Of a DNA stretch of 48,052 nt, positions 34,916 through 43,617 are shown piece after piece. The notes below the pieces were generated by a model. It was not told where the DNA came from. It worked only from the letters and a program-made list of their open reading frames with translations, and did not search any database. Position 1 is the stretch's first letter. Each line of letters starts with the position of its first letter. The translations under genes were made by a program, and so were the position numbers. Origin of the DNA: RUG11237 sp045126515 (lineage in GTDB: Bacteria > Bacillota > Clostridia > Lachnospirales > Lachnospiraceae); assembly GCA_045126515.1 (NCBI GenBank), contig JBGVOM010000189.1:1-48052 (forward strand). The letters run 5' to 3'.

Positions 34916-35827
34916 TTAAGAAATAAACTGGTTCTTTTTCCAGTACTTTAAAAATTCATCTAATGCAAATGAAATATCATTACCATTGTATACAAATCCA
35001 ATTTCTCGCTTTGGAATAGGATTTTGCAAAGGGATTTGAATCAGTTTTCCAGTTTGCAGTTCCTCTTCCACAAAGTTTTTAATCACACAGGCGGTTCCTA
35101 AACCGGTCTTGGCAAATTCTATTACTAAATCCATGTTAGATGCTTCCAAAATTTGTTTTGGAAAAATGTTGTTTTCGTACATATGAGTTTCGATATATTG
35201 TCGGGTTAGATTTTGACTATCTAACAATATCAAGGTGGATTGATTTAAAAGTTCTTCTTTGGTCATTTCAATTATTCCGGTTTGAAGCTTCAAATTGTTA
35301 ATATAGTTTGGTGCAGCCACAAAAATATCTTCAATCTGTCCGAGAATTTCAAATTTTACCCCCTTTACTCCAGAGGAACGACCAATCAATCCAATATCAA
35401 TTTCGCCTTCCTCCAATAATTTTAAAGTGTGAAGGGTAGACTGGCAGGTAATGGTGATTTGAATGTGAGGATAGGTGTCGATAAAGCTTTTTAAGTAAGG
35501 TAGCAGTACATATTTGCACAGAGTGGTGCTGACACCAATTTTCAAGCGCCCGTAATTTAACTGTCCTAACCGCTTTAATTCTTTTTCTCCAGTTCCCAGT
35601 GCTTCCAAAGCTTGGGAAACATAATGGTATAGTACTTGTCCTTCTTCTGTTAACATAACCCCTTTCGAAGTTCGCAAAAACAATTTGGCATTTAGCTGTT
35701 GTTCTAATTTTCTAATAGATTTAGAGATGGCTGGCTGACTAATAAACAGTTTCTTGGCTGCGTGGGAAATGTTTCCGGTAGATGCAACAGCATAAAATAT
35801 CTTGTATAAATCCAATGATTGTTCCAT
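34916..35827 (-). CDS. LysR-family transcription regulator, probably of leuCD
   Basis: A 303-residue regulator read from the minus strand. The N-terminal winged helix-turn-helix reads MEQSLDLYKIFYAVASTG, then KLFISQPAISKSIRKLEQQL, followed by the periplasmic-binding-like effector domain (LKIGVSTTLCKYVLLPYL). The start at 35827 has SD AGGAGAG; a longer start at 35869 is less likely. It is divergent from leuC, sharing a 173-bp control region with LysR-type operator sequences. By the usual LysR pattern it should regulate leuCD and itself, probably with a branched-chain pathway intermediate as effector; this is inference. Confidence 0.92.
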   Translation of the reverse strand: MEQSLDLYKIFYAVASTGNISHAAKKLFISQPAISKSIRKLEQQLNAKLFLRTSKGVMLTEEGQVLYHYVSQALEALGTGEKELKRLGQLNYGRLKIGVSTTLCKYVLLPYLKSFIDTYPHIQITITCQSTLHTLKLLEEGEIDIGLIGRSSGVKGVKFEILGQIEDIFVAAPNYINNLKLQTGIIEMTKEELLNQSTLILLDSQNLTRQYIETHMYENNIFPKQILEASNMDLVIEFAKTGLGTACVIKNFVEEELQTGKLIQIPLQNPIPKREIGFVYNGNDISFALDEFLKYWKKNQFIS

Positions 35828-35883
35828 AAGTTTCTCTCTCCTTGTTTTATGGTGAAGTGATTTGCACATGATTCGGTAAATGA

Positions 35884-35949
35884 TATAACTATAGGTTATA
35901 ACAAATATATTGAAAAGCTATTTTACATTATATCACGATATGCTATAAT
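35884..35949 (+). promoter_or_regulatory. leuC promoter and LysR-type operator
   Basis: TATAAC-N5-GTTATA (35884-35900) is a T-N11-A type LysR site. ATATC-AC-GATAT (35930-35941) is a second palindrome. The leuC promoter has an extended -10 TGCTATAAT (35941-35949) and a poor -35 (TTTTAC, 35921-35926), as expected for an activator-dependent promoter. Confidence 0.65.
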
Positions 35950-36000
35950 TAGAAATATCAAAATTTTACACATTAATTATTTCGAAAGGTGGAACAGAAC

Positions 36001-37263
36001 ATGGGAATGACTATGACTCAGAAAATCTTGGCTGCTCATGCAGGCTTAGAATCCGTAGAAGCCGGACAGTTAATTGAAGCAGATTTAGATTTAGTATTAG
36101 GAAATGATATTACATCTCCGGTAGCAATTCATGAAATGGATAAAATGAAGGTGGATGGCGTATTTCATAAGGATAAAATTGCTTTGGTACCGGATCATTT
36201 TGTGCCGAATAAGGACATTAAATCAGCAGAACACTGTAAATGTGTTAGAGAATTTGCAAGAAAAAATGAGATTACCAATTACTTTGAAGTAGGACAGATG
36301 GGAATCGAACACGCATTATTACCGGAAAAAGGATTGACAGTTGCAGGTGACGTGATTATCGGTGCTGATTCACATACTTGTACTTATGGTGCATTAGGTG
36401 CTTTTTCTACAGGTGTGGGAAGTACTGATATGGCAGCAGGAATGGCAACAGGTAAAGCATGGTTTAAAGTTCCTTCTGCGATTAAATTTAACTTAACCGG
36501 TAAGTTAAACAAATGGGTAAGTGGTAAGGATATTATTTTACATATTATTGGTATGATTGGCGTGGATGGTGCTTTATATAAATCTATGGAATTTGTAGGT
36601 GACGGTATTGCCAGCCTTTCCATGGATGACAGATTTACCATTGCAAACATGGCTATTGAAGCCGGTGGAAAAAACGGTATCTTCCCTGTAGATGATTTAG
36701 CAATTGCTTATATGAAGGAACATTCTAACCGTGAATTTAAAGTATATGAAGCAGATGAAGATGCAGTTTATGATGCAGAATACACTATTGACTTAAGTAC
36801 ACTTCGTCCAACCATTGCATTCCCTCATTTACCGGAAAATACAAAAACTATTGATGAAATCAAAGAGCCGGTTAAAATTGACCAGGTTGTGATTGGTTCT
36901 TGTACTAACGGACGTTTAGAAGACATGAGAATTGCAGCAGATATCTTAAAAGGACGTAAGGTAAAGGAAGGAATTCGCTGTATCGTAATTCCTGCTACAC
37001 AGCAGATTTATTTAGATGCTATGGAAGCAGGGTACATTAAGACCTTTATAGAAGCAGGTGCAGTAGTTAGTACACCTACTTGTGGCCCATGTCTTGGTGG
37101 ATATATGGGTATTCTGGCGGAAGGCGAGAAATGTGTATCTACTACAAACCGTAACTTTGTGGGACGTATGGGACATGTAAATTCTGAAATTTATTTAGCA
37201 AGCCCTGCAGTAGCAGCAGCAAGTGCCATTACAGGACAGATTTCCTGTCCATGTCAGTTATAA
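36001..37263 (+). CDS. leuC: 3-Isopropylmalate dehydratase large subunit
   Basis: Second step of leucine synthesis, isomerising 2- to 3-isopropylmalate with the small subunit. The 420-residue protein carries the 4Fe-4S ligands Cys301 (IGSCTNGR), Cys361 and Cys364 (PTCGPCLGG). Length and sequence fit the two-subunit type of anaerobes and archaea. The start is ATG 36001 (SD AGGTGG); a GTG at 35989 in frame lies in the SD. leuD follows after 12 bp. leuA and leuB are not adjacent, so a related hydratase activity such as citramalate-pathway isomerase is a minor alternative. Confidence 0.93.
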   Translation: MGMTMTQKILAAHAGLESVEAGQLIEADLDLVLGNDITSPVAIHEMDKMKVDGVFHKDKIALVPDHFVPNKDIKSAEHCKCVREFARKNEITNYFEVGQMGIEHALLPEKGLTVAGDVIIGADSHTCTYGALGAFSTGVGSTDMAAGMATGKAWFKVPSAIKFNLTGKLNKWVSGKDIILHIIGMIGVDGALYKSMEFVGDGIASLSMDDRFTIANMAIEAGGKNGIFPVDDLAIAYMKEHSNREFKVYEADEDAVYDAEYTIDLSTLRPTIAFPHLPENTKTIDEIKEPVKIDQVVIGSCTNGRLEDMRIAADILKGRKVKEGIRCIVIPATQQIYLDAMEAGYIKTFIEAGAVVSTPTCGPCLGGYMGILAEGEKCVSTTNRNFVGRMGHVNSEIYLASPAVAAASAITGQISCPCQL

Positions 37264-37275
37264 GGAGGTAAAATT

Positions 37276-37761
37276 ATGAAAGCATGCGGAAGCGTTTTTA
37301 AATATGGAGATAATGTAGATACAGACGTTATTATTCCTGCAAGATACTTAAATTCATCAGATCCTGCGGAATTAGCAACACACTGTATGGAAGATATTGA
37401 TAAGGATTTCGTAAAAAATGTAAAGAAAGGCGATATTATCGTAGCTGATAAGAATTTTGGCTGTGGTTCTTCCAGAGAACATGCACCAATCGCTATTAAA
37501 GCAGCAGGTGTAAGCTGTGTCATTGCAGAAACTTTTGCAAGAATCTTTTACAGAAATTCCATTAATATAGGACTTCCAATCGTAGAATGTCCGGAAGCTG
37601 CCAAGGGAATTGAGGCAGGAGATGAAGTGGAAGTGGATTTTGACAGAGGTATTATCACAAACAAGACCAAGGGAACTACGTTCAAAGGACAGCCATTCCC
37701 TGAGTTTATGCAGAAGATTATCAAGGCAGAAGGTCTTGTAAATTACATTAACAATAAGTAA
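37276..37761 (+). CDS. leuD: 3-Isopropylmalate dehydratase small subunit
   Basis: A 161-residue partner of LeuC, with RYLNSSDP and the substrate loop NFGCGSSREHAPIA typical of the short LeuD form. A strong SD (AAGGAGG) and 12-bp spacing to leuC indicate one operon. Its stop codon TAA overlaps the ATG of the next gene (TAATG). Confidence 0.94.
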   Translation: MKACGSVFKYGDNVDTDVIIPARYLNSSDPAELATHCMEDIDKDFVKNVKKGDIIVADKNFGCGSSREHAPIAIKAAGVSCVIAETFARIFYRNSINIGLPIVECPEAAKGIEAGDEVEVDFDRGIITNKTKGTTFKGQPFPEFMQKIIKAEGLVNYINNK

Positions 37762-38129
37762 TGAAAAAACAAGAATTAATTATTATGATAATTGTATTAG
37801 CCATGGCGTTATTCGCCATGGCTGTAATACATTTTGCCCATTCCGAAGGGGGCGCTTATGTGGTGGTTACTATGGATAATCAGGAGATTGGAAGATACCC
37901 TCTAGAGGAAGATGGAGTTTATGAACTTACAGGTTATGGGGGAGGTCATAATGAACTTCATGTAAAAGATGGAAAAGCCTTTATATCCAATGCAACTTGT
38001 CCGGATAAGCTTTGTGTTAAGCAAAAGGAAATATCCCTTGCGGGAGAAATGCTTGTCTGCCTGCCAAATCATATTATTGTGAAGATTGAAGGTGCAGAGG
38101 AAAGCGGGCTGGATGGAGTGGTGAGGTGA
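37761..38129 (+). CDS. NusG-domain-II-containing exported protein
   Basis: A 122-residue protein with an N-terminal membrane segment (about 5-25) and an outside domain similar to NusG domain II. Cysteines occur at Cys80 and Cys85 (NATCPDKLC) and Cys100 (LVCLPNH). The family often sits next to Gx transporter genes in Firmicutes, and its function is not established. Here it is translationally coupled to leuD (TAATG), while the Gx transporter gene lies 3.3 kb further on past a toxin locus. Confidence 0.85.
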   Translation: MKKQELIIMIIVLAMALFAMAVIHFAHSEGGAYVVVTMDNQEIGRYPLEEDGVYELTGYGGGHNELHVKDGKAFISNATCPDKLCVKQKEISLAGEMLVCLPNHIIVKIEGAEESGLDGVVR

Positions 38130-38154
38130 TAACAGTTCAGCTTTGTGCTATTAT
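38129..38154 (+). promoter_or_regulatory. Candidate promoter of the EndoU toxin gene
   Basis: ATAACA (38129-38134) and an extended -10 TGCTATTAT (38146-38154); TATACT at 38152-38157 is an overlapping alternative with a 17-bp spacer. It would give the toxin-immunity pair its own transcript. Confidence 0.4.
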
Positions 38155-38198
38155 ACTTTTAAATCGTGAAATTAAAAATGAGAGGAGTGGAAGTATAT

Positions 38199-39221
38199 AT
38201 GAAAAAACAATATCGCAGAATGATAACTTATTTATTGATTTTTACTTTGTTCATAGGCCTTGGTCTGCCATGTTTAGACATTCAGGCAGCAGCGAAACCG
38301 GTGAAGACAATAACTTTAACTGCTAAATCCAAGGAGATGACTGTTGGAGATACTTTTAACCTGAAGGTAAAAAGTGTCAGCCCGAAATCTTCTTCGAAAG
38401 CCGTTATATGGAAAAGTTCTAATGCAAAGGTGGTCCAAATTACTTCCAAAGGAAAAGTTACAGCTAAAAAAGCAGGAACGGCAACGATAACTGCAGTAAG
38501 TAAAACAACAAAAAGTGCTAAAGCAAAGTGTAAAATAAAGGTATACAATAAGATTAAGAGCATCAAATTAAACATTTCTGCTAAAACATTATCGATAGGG
38601 GAAAAAGTTACATTAGCTCCGACGATTTCGCCAAATAATACTTTGAAAAAAATCACCTGGAAATCCAGCAATACCAAAGTGGCATCTGTCAGCACAAAGG
38701 GCGTGGTTACGGCAAAAGCACAAGGTTCTGCTACCATTACGGTTGTCAGCAAAGATTCCGGTAAGAAGCAGGCAAATTGCAGAATAACTGTAACCAAAGG
38801 TTATACTACAACTACATTAAAAAGTTTGAAAAACATAGATAATTTTCTCACTTCTGCCATTGAGCATATCTTTGAAGGTCAAATTAATGCCAGTGGTAAT
38901 GCGACTGGTTATCATTATGATGGAATCGAAGACAGTGCAGGAAGAATTATTCCTGGAACAAAAACAACACCAAATGCTTTAGGTGTATACGAAGCAAAAG
39001 TAGAAGTAAAAGGTATTGCAAAGTCTTCTAATGGTGGTTATTCTACATTTTTCCCGGATTCCATGAGTCCGCAACAGGTGGTAGATGCCATAAACGAAGC
39101 CTATGTAAACAAACAACTGATACGCTCCAACATTTATATTGGAAGCAGTCAGGGAGGTATTGATATTGAAATGTATTTAACGGATGACGGAAAAATTATA
39201 TCTGCTTTCCCGATAGAATAA
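38199..39221 (+). CDS. Secreted BIG2-EndoU nuclease toxin
   Basis: A 340-residue protein: signal peptide (about 1-31, ending DIQAAAKP), two BIG2 domains (about 34-112 and 115-196), then a bacterial EndoU nuclease domain (about 205-340). EndoU marks are His223 (IEHIFEG) and His239 (TGYHYDG), 16 residues apart as in the eukaryotic founder, Lys275 in the right region, STFFPDSMSP (Ser282-Thr283) and the closing SAFPIE (Ser335, Phe337, where many members have T and Y). These enzymes cut RNA, often tRNA, and are toxin modules of contact-dependent and type VII systems; here the export signal is Sec-type. A 119-residue immunity-like gene follows after 12 bp. The start at 38199 has SD AGGAG; an in-frame GTG at 38166 lacks support. 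Confidence 0.87.
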   Translation: MKKQYRRMITYLLIFTLFIGLGLPCLDIQAAAKPVKTITLTAKSKEMTVGDTFNLKVKSVSPKSSSKAVIWKSSNAKVVQITSKGKVTAKKAGTATITAVSKTTKSAKAKCKIKVYNKIKSIKLNISAKTLSIGEKVTLAPTISPNNTLKKITWKSSNTKVASVSTKGVVTAKAQGSATITVVSKDSGKKQANCRITVTKGYTTTTLKSLKNIDNFLTSAIEHIFEGQINASGNATGYHYDGIEDSAGRIIPGTKTTPNALGVYEAKVEVKGIAKSSNGGYSTFFPDSMSPQQVVDAINEAYVNKQLIRSNIYIGSSQGGIDIEMYLTDDGKIISAFPIE

Positions 39222-39233
39222 GGAGTACTTTAT

Positions 39234-39593
39234 ATGAATTATCAATTCAGAGTTTTGCAACTGAAAAGTGGAAAAAGCCGACTGTTGATTGACTTTGAAG
39301 GTGGGGAATATGAATTACTTTCCACTTTTTTAGAGTCTGATGTAATTCCTTTTGAAAATTGGATAAAAGAAAAATTTCACAATGTGATAGCGAAAAAGAT
39401 AACTTTCGAAGAACTTAATGGTAATGTCTGTCATGTTAAAATTACTTCAGAATATACGGAAATTTCCGATAACCTTGCAAAAGATGGAATTGGAAAAAGT
39501 TGCATTATAGAAACAAAGCAGTTAGTAGATTTAATAGATATATGGTGTGAAAAAAACAAAGAGTTTCAAAAAACAATTCAAAAGTTTGATTAG
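39234..39593 (+). CDS. Probable immunity protein of the EndoU toxin
   Basis: A 119-residue, acidic, soluble protein without signal peptide or membrane segment (LLIDFEGGEYELLSTF, FENWIKEKFHNVIAKK, then a helical C-terminus). It begins 12 bp after the toxin gene with an SD (AGGAG, 39221-39225) that overlaps the toxin stop. Size, acidity, location and lack of export signal fit a cytoplasmic immunity protein. I infer the function from position; the sequence alone does not prove the family. A weak terminator follows. Confidence 0.7.
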   Translation: MNYQFRVLQLKSGKSRLLIDFEGGEYELLSTFLESDVIPFENWIKEKFHNVIAKKITFEELNGNVCHVKITSEYTEISDNLAKDGIGKSCIIETKQLVDLIDIWCEKNKEFQKTIQKFD

Positions 39594-39619
39594 AAAATCG
39601 AACATTCATACGATTTTTT
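39594..39619 (+). terminator. Weak terminator after the immunity gene
   Basis: AAAATCG (39594-39600) pairs with CGATTTT (39611-39617) around a 10-nt loop, followed by TT. Confidence 0.5.
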
Positions 39620-39629
39620 GCAAAATTTA

Positions 39630-39658
39630 GTGACGAATTCCAAAAACTATGGTATAAT
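39630..39658 (+). promoter_or_regulatory. Promoter of the Ig-like repeat gene and ruvAB run
   Basis: GTGACG (39630-39635), 17-bp spacer, TATAAT (39653-39658). The next downstream promoter I can see is at 43561. Confidence 0.65.
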
Positions 39659-39695
39659 ATAAAAAACTATAGCAGTAAAGTATTGGAGGGTTACT

Positions 39696-41396
39696 ATGAT
39701 GAAGAAAGGGAAAAAGGTATTAGCGTTGCTTTTGCTTTTGACGTTGGTGTTTGTGGAGAACAATATTATATACATTCCGGCACAGGCAGAAGAAACAGCG
39801 ATTGATATTACAACGGATGACAAGCTCCAAATTACCGGGGTGGAAGATGTAACATACAGTGGCAGGGACATCATCCAAAGCATTACAGTGAAGTATGATG
39901 GAGATACCTTAAGGGAAAACACAGATTATTATTGCTTTTATACAAATAATAAAAATGCCGGCACAGCTACGCTAAAAATTGTGGGAAAAGGAAGCTATAC
40001 GGGCTCCAGGGAAGTTTCTTTCCAGATAAAGAAAGCAATTCCTGACTATTCGATCACCAATTCCATTACCGGTGTTTATGGTGATACTATTGGTGATATT
40101 GAACTTCCTAAGCGGGATAATGGTGTGTTTACATGGAATGAAGATTTGTCGGAAGAAACAGGAGAGCCGGGAAGTCATAATTATTCTCTGACATTTACGC
40201 CAAATGACACGAGAAATTATGAGATTGTAGAGGATATTCTGGTTACAGTAGAGATTTCGCCAAAGAATATATCAGAGGCAGAAATTAAAGGAATTGAAGA
40301 TGCAGTGTATTGTGCACAACCAATTCTCTATCAGCCTGTGGTTACAGTAAATGATAAAATATTAATAGAAAATACAGACTATACAATCACATTTGACAAC
40401 AATACAAATGCAGGTACAGCACTGGTTACTGTGAATGGAATTGGGCATTATGCAGGGACGGTAGAAAGAACCTTCACCATTGCAAAAGCAGATCCTGACT
40501 ATGGAGAAATCGGGATTCTTAATGCAGTATATCGTGACTGCCTGGGAGATATTACTCTGCCTTCAAGAGAAAACGGAAGCTTTCTTTGGGAATATAGTCA
40601 GAGCATGGATGTGGGAAAAGTAGGAGTGACTTCCTCCTTGCTTCGCTTTGTGCCAAGTGACAGGGCAAATTATAATATCATTAAGAATATTCCGGTAGAA
40701 ATTCAGGTAGATAGAAAAGATATTGCGAAAGTTGCTTTTTCTGAAATGAAGACCAAAGTATATGATGGTCAGGAACAGACACAAAATATTTATGTAAAAG
40801 ATGGAGAAGTGAAACTGGTTCGTGACAAAGATTATACCGTTGAATATAAAAATAATATTGAGGCAGGTACAGCAAAAGTTATTATTAAAGGCGTAGATAA
40901 TTATACAGGAGAAAAGGTACTGGAATTTACTATTGAAAAGGCAGTTCCAAAATATCCAAAATTGTCTTCTCTGACGGGAATTTATGGACAGACTCTGGCA
41001 GATGTGGAAATTCCTGAGTATGAAGAAGGAAGGTTTCTTTTTGAAGATGATTTGGCTACGGTAGTAGGTGAAGCGGGAATCAACAGCTTTTATATGACAT
41101 ATGAGCCTGCAGACAGTGACAATTATAGCAAGGTAGAAAATATTAAGGTTAATGTTAAGGTAGAACCTTTGGACATGTCAGAGGCTCAGATTAAGGGAGT
41201 GACAGATGGTTATGCCACCGGAAAAGAGGTGAAACCTGAGGTTTCTGTAATATTTAAGGGTGAACCTTTGGTTTATGGTCGAGATTATTCTTTGGGTTAT
41301 GCCAACAATATTTATCCGGGGCAGGCAGCCGTAGTTGTGAAAGGGATTGGCAACTATAAGGGAAAAGTAATTACTTTTTACCGGATATTAGAATAA
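39696..41396 (+). CDS. Secreted protein of alternating MBG/Ig-like repeats
   Basis: A 566-residue protein with a signal peptide (about 1-32, ending AQAEET). Two repeat types alternate: type A, ending NNxNAGTA then GxGxYxG then FTI or FQI (about 40-112, 185-263, 325-410, and a final one near 490-566), and type B, with GVYGDTIGDIELP, FTP-D-NY and similar (three copies). This matches MBG-like and other bacterial Ig-like repeat proteins of unknown ligand. There is no C-terminal anchor or enzyme domain. SD GGAGGG at 39685-39690; ATG 39696 and 39699 are both usable. It is followed after 19 bp by the Gx transporter gene, so the surface protein and transporter are probably cotranscribed. Confidence 0.82.
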   Translation: MMKKGKKVLALLLLLTLVFVENNIIYIPAQAEETAIDITTDDKLQITGVEDVTYSGRDIIQSITVKYDGDTLRENTDYYCFYTNNKNAGTATLKIVGKGSYTGSREVSFQIKKAIPDYSITNSITGVYGDTIGDIELPKRDNGVFTWNEDLSEETGEPGSHNYSLTFTPNDTRNYEIVEDILVTVEISPKNISEAEIKGIEDAVYCAQPILYQPVVTVNDKILIENTDYTITFDNNTNAGTALVTVNGIGHYAGTVERTFTIAKADPDYGEIGILNAVYRDCLGDITLPSRENGSFLWEYSQSMDVGKVGVTSSLLRFVPSDRANYNIIKNIPVEIQVDRKDIAKVAFSEMKTKVYDGQEQTQNIYVKDGEVKLVRDKDYTVEYKNNIEAGTAKVIIKGVDNYTGEKVLEFTIEKAVPKYPKLSSLTGIYGQTLADVEIPEYEEGRFLFEDDLATVVGEAGINSFYMTYEPADSDNYSKVENIKVNVKVEPLDMSEAQIKGVTDGYATGKEVKPEVSVIFKGEPLVYGRDYSLGYANNIYPGQAAVVVKGIGNYKGKVITFYRILE

Positions 41397-41415
41397 GAAT
41401 AAAGGAAAACAGACA

Positions 41416-41901
41416 ATGAATTATAAAAAGGTTCCGGTGCTTGGAATGTTTATAGCTCTGGCATTGATTATGAGCTATATTGAAAGCGTTCTTCCACTGA
41501 ATATAGGAATTCCTGGAGCAAAAATAGGACTTCCCAATATAGTGATTATCATAGCTTTATATAAGGCAGGAGAAAAGCAGGCTTGTTTTCTGTCAATTGT
41601 AAGGATTTTTCTGGCGGGATTTTTGTTTGGAAATATGTTTAGTATTGTATACAGCATTATGGGTGCAGTATTTAGTCTGGGTACCATGATACTGCTTAAA
41701 AAGAAAACAAACTTCTCAGTGTATGGAATCAGTATGGCTGGTGGTATTATGCATAATGCAGGTCAGATTGTGGCAGCTATGGTTGTTTTAGAAACAAAGG
41801 AATTGATATATTATCTGCCAATACTGACAATTATTGGAACCGTTGCAGGAATATTCATTGGTATAATCAGCGGAAATGTGTTAAAGCGGCTTCCGTCATA
41901 A
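41416..41901 (+). CDS. Gx transporter family membrane protein (hepS1-like annotation)
   Basis: A 161-residue protein with about five hydrophobic segments and conserved glycine/proline blocks (PLNIGIPGAKIGLPN, GGIMHNAGQ). The family is often labelled heptaprenyl diphosphate synthase component I, but it resembles ECF-type substrate-binding membrane subunits. It is usually near the NusG-domain-II protein, which is at 37761. SD AAAGGAAA supports the start, and ruvA follows after 34 bp. Substrate unknown. Confidence 0.85.
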   Translation: MNYKKVPVLGMFIALALIMSYIESVLPLNIGIPGAKIGLPNIVIIIALYKAGEKQACFLSIVRIFLAGFLFGNMFSIVYSIMGAVFSLGTMILLKKKTNFSVYGISMAGGIMHNAGQIVAAMVVLETKELIYYLPILTIIGTVAGIFIGIISGNVLKRLPS

Positions 41902-41935
41902 CATAAATAAAACAGGATTTAAGACAGGTGGAAAA

Positions 41936-42547
41936 ATGATAGGCTTTGTAAAAGGAATAATTGCAGATTTTGAAGAAGATACAGTTACACTTGAGGTTCA
42001 AGGTATAGGCATGAATGTAAGGGCGACGAACCAGACGTTGGCGAACTTAGGGTCCGTAGGAGATGAAGTAAAATTATATACATATCTTTATGTAAAGGAA
42101 GATGCGCTGATGTTATATGGATTTCCTTCCAAAGAAGACATGAGGGTATTTAAGCTTCTTATTACAGTAAATGGAATTGGACCTAAGGGAGCACTTAGTA
42201 TCTTAAATGCCATTTCGCCGGATGAATTAAGATTCGCCATTCTTGCCGGGGACAGCAAAGCAATTGCCAAAGCACCGGGAATTGGTGCTAAGACAGCCGG
42301 ACGTATTATCTTAGACTTAAAGGATAAGCTTTCCTTAGAAGAAGCTTTTGAAGCAAAGTTAAGTCATAATAGTAAAGCTTTGGATGGCGGAGAAGTGAAT
42401 AACTCAAAAACAGAGGCGATTGAGGCACTTACAGCATTAGGTTATTCTCCGTCTGAAAGCTTAAAGGCAGTAAACAGCGTAGAAATCCACAGTAGCATGG
42501 ATACGGAAGCAATCCTTAAGGCGGCTTTAAAACATATTAGTTTTTAG
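41936..42547 (+). CDS. ruvA: Holliday junction branch-migration protein RuvA
   Basis: A 203-residue subunit that binds the four-way DNA junction and loads RuvB. It begins MIGFVKGIIADFEEDTV; two helix-hairpin-helix motifs are visible (VNGIGPKGAL and APGIGAKTAGRI), plus the C-terminal RuvB-contact domain. ruvB follows after 9 bp, as in most bacteria. SD ACAGGTGG supports the start. Confidence 0.96.
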   Translation: MIGFVKGIIADFEEDTVTLEVQGIGMNVRATNQTLANLGSVGDEVKLYTYLYVKEDALMLYGFPSKEDMRVFKLLITVNGIGPKGALSILNAISPDELRFAILAGDSKAIAKAPGIGAKTAGRIILDLKDKLSLEEAFEAKLSHNSKALDGGEVNNSKTEAIEALTALGYSPSESLKAVNSVEIHSSMDTEAILKAALKHISF

Positions 42548-42556
42548 GAGTATGAC

Positions 42557-43549
42557 ATGGCAAAGAGAATCATAACCACTGACGTATTAGAAGAAGATAA
42601 AAAAATAGAAGGAAGTTTAAGACCTCAGACGTTGGAGGAATACATTGGACAGGCGAAAGCGAAAGAAACTCTGAAAATATATATTGAGGCGGCAAAACAA
42701 CGAAATGAGGCTTTGGATCATGTGCTGTTTTACGGACCGCCGGGCTTGGGAAAGACCACACTGGCAGGAATTATTGCCAATGAGATGGGGGTTAATTTAA
42801 AGATTACCTCTGGCCCTGCCATCGAAAAACCGGGCGAAATGGCGGCGATACTTAATAACCTTCAAGAGGGAGATTTACTGTTTGTAGATGAGATTCACCG
42901 ATTGAACCGTCAGGTGGAGGAAGTGCTTTACCCTGCTATGGAAGACTATGCCATAGATATTATGATAGGTAAGGGTGCGGGGGCACGTTCTATCCGGCTA
43001 GACCTGCCGAAGTTTACCTTAGTGGGTGCAACTACCAGAGCAGGACTTTTAACGGCACCTTTAAGAGATCGTTTTGGTGTGGTAAGTAAGTTGGAATTTT
43101 ATTCTACAGAAGAACTGACGACCATTATCTTAAGGTCGGCGGAGCTTTTAAACGTTGAGATTGAGGAAAAAGGAGCAGTGGAAATGGCAAGACGTTCCAG
43201 AGGTACCCCAAGACTGGCCAACCGTTTGTTGCGGCGTGTCAGAGATTTTGCACAAGTAAAATATGATGGGGTGATTACCAATGAAGCGGCAAATTTTGCG
43301 TTGGATTTACTGGATGTAGATAAGCTTGGTCTGGATCATGTGGACAGAAATATTCTTACCACAGTGATAGAAAAATTTAACGGTGGTCCTGTGGGGTTGG
43401 ATACTCTGGCGGCTGCCATTGGTGAAGATTCCGGAACCATTGAAGAAGTATATGAACCGTATTTGATTAAAAATGGGCTTTTGGCAAGGACGCCTAAGGG
43501 AAGAAAAGCTACGGATTTTGCATATAGGCATTTAGGACTGGAACTTTAG
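42557..43549 (+). CDS. ruvB: Holliday junction helicase RuvB
   Basis: A 330-residue AAA+ motor that drives branch migration with RuvA. Walker A GPPGLGKTT (res 60-68), Walker B with DEIHRL, the sensor GATTRAG and the C-terminal winged helix are present. SD AGGAG lies 9 bp upstream. It ends the run that starts at 39696; the next gene has a separate promoter. Confidence 0.97.
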   Translation: MAKRIITTDVLEEDKKIEGSLRPQTLEEYIGQAKAKETLKIYIEAAKQRNEALDHVLFYGPPGLGKTTLAGIIANEMGVNLKITSGPAIEKPGEMAAILNNLQEGDLLFVDEIHRLNRQVEEVLYPAMEDYAIDIMIGKGAGARSIRLDLPKFTLVGATTRAGLLTAPLRDRFGVVSKLEFYSTEELTTIILRSAELLNVEIEEKGAVEMARRSRGTPRLANRLLRRVRDFAQVKYDGVITNEAANFALDLLDVDKLGLDHVDRNILTTVIEKFNGGPVGLDTLAAAIGEDSGTIEEVYEPYLIKNGLLARTPKGRKATDFAYRHLGLEL

Positions 43550-43560
43550 CAATCCTTTCC

Positions 43561-43589
43561 TTGACTGTGCAGGAGTGATAGCGTATACT
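43561..43589 (+). promoter_or_regulatory. Strong sigma-A-type promoter for zapA
   Basis: TTGACT (43561-43566), exact 17-bp spacer, TATACT (43584-43589): the best promoter match in the window. Confidence 0.85.
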
Positions 43590-43617
43590 TGTTAAGAGAA
43601 ATGTTAGGAGGAAGAGT

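Noticed and set aside
35828..36000. T-box or other leader riboswitch before leuC
   Set aside because: The space from the predicted start site to the SD is about 30-45 bp, too short, and no specifier stem or T-box sequence is present.
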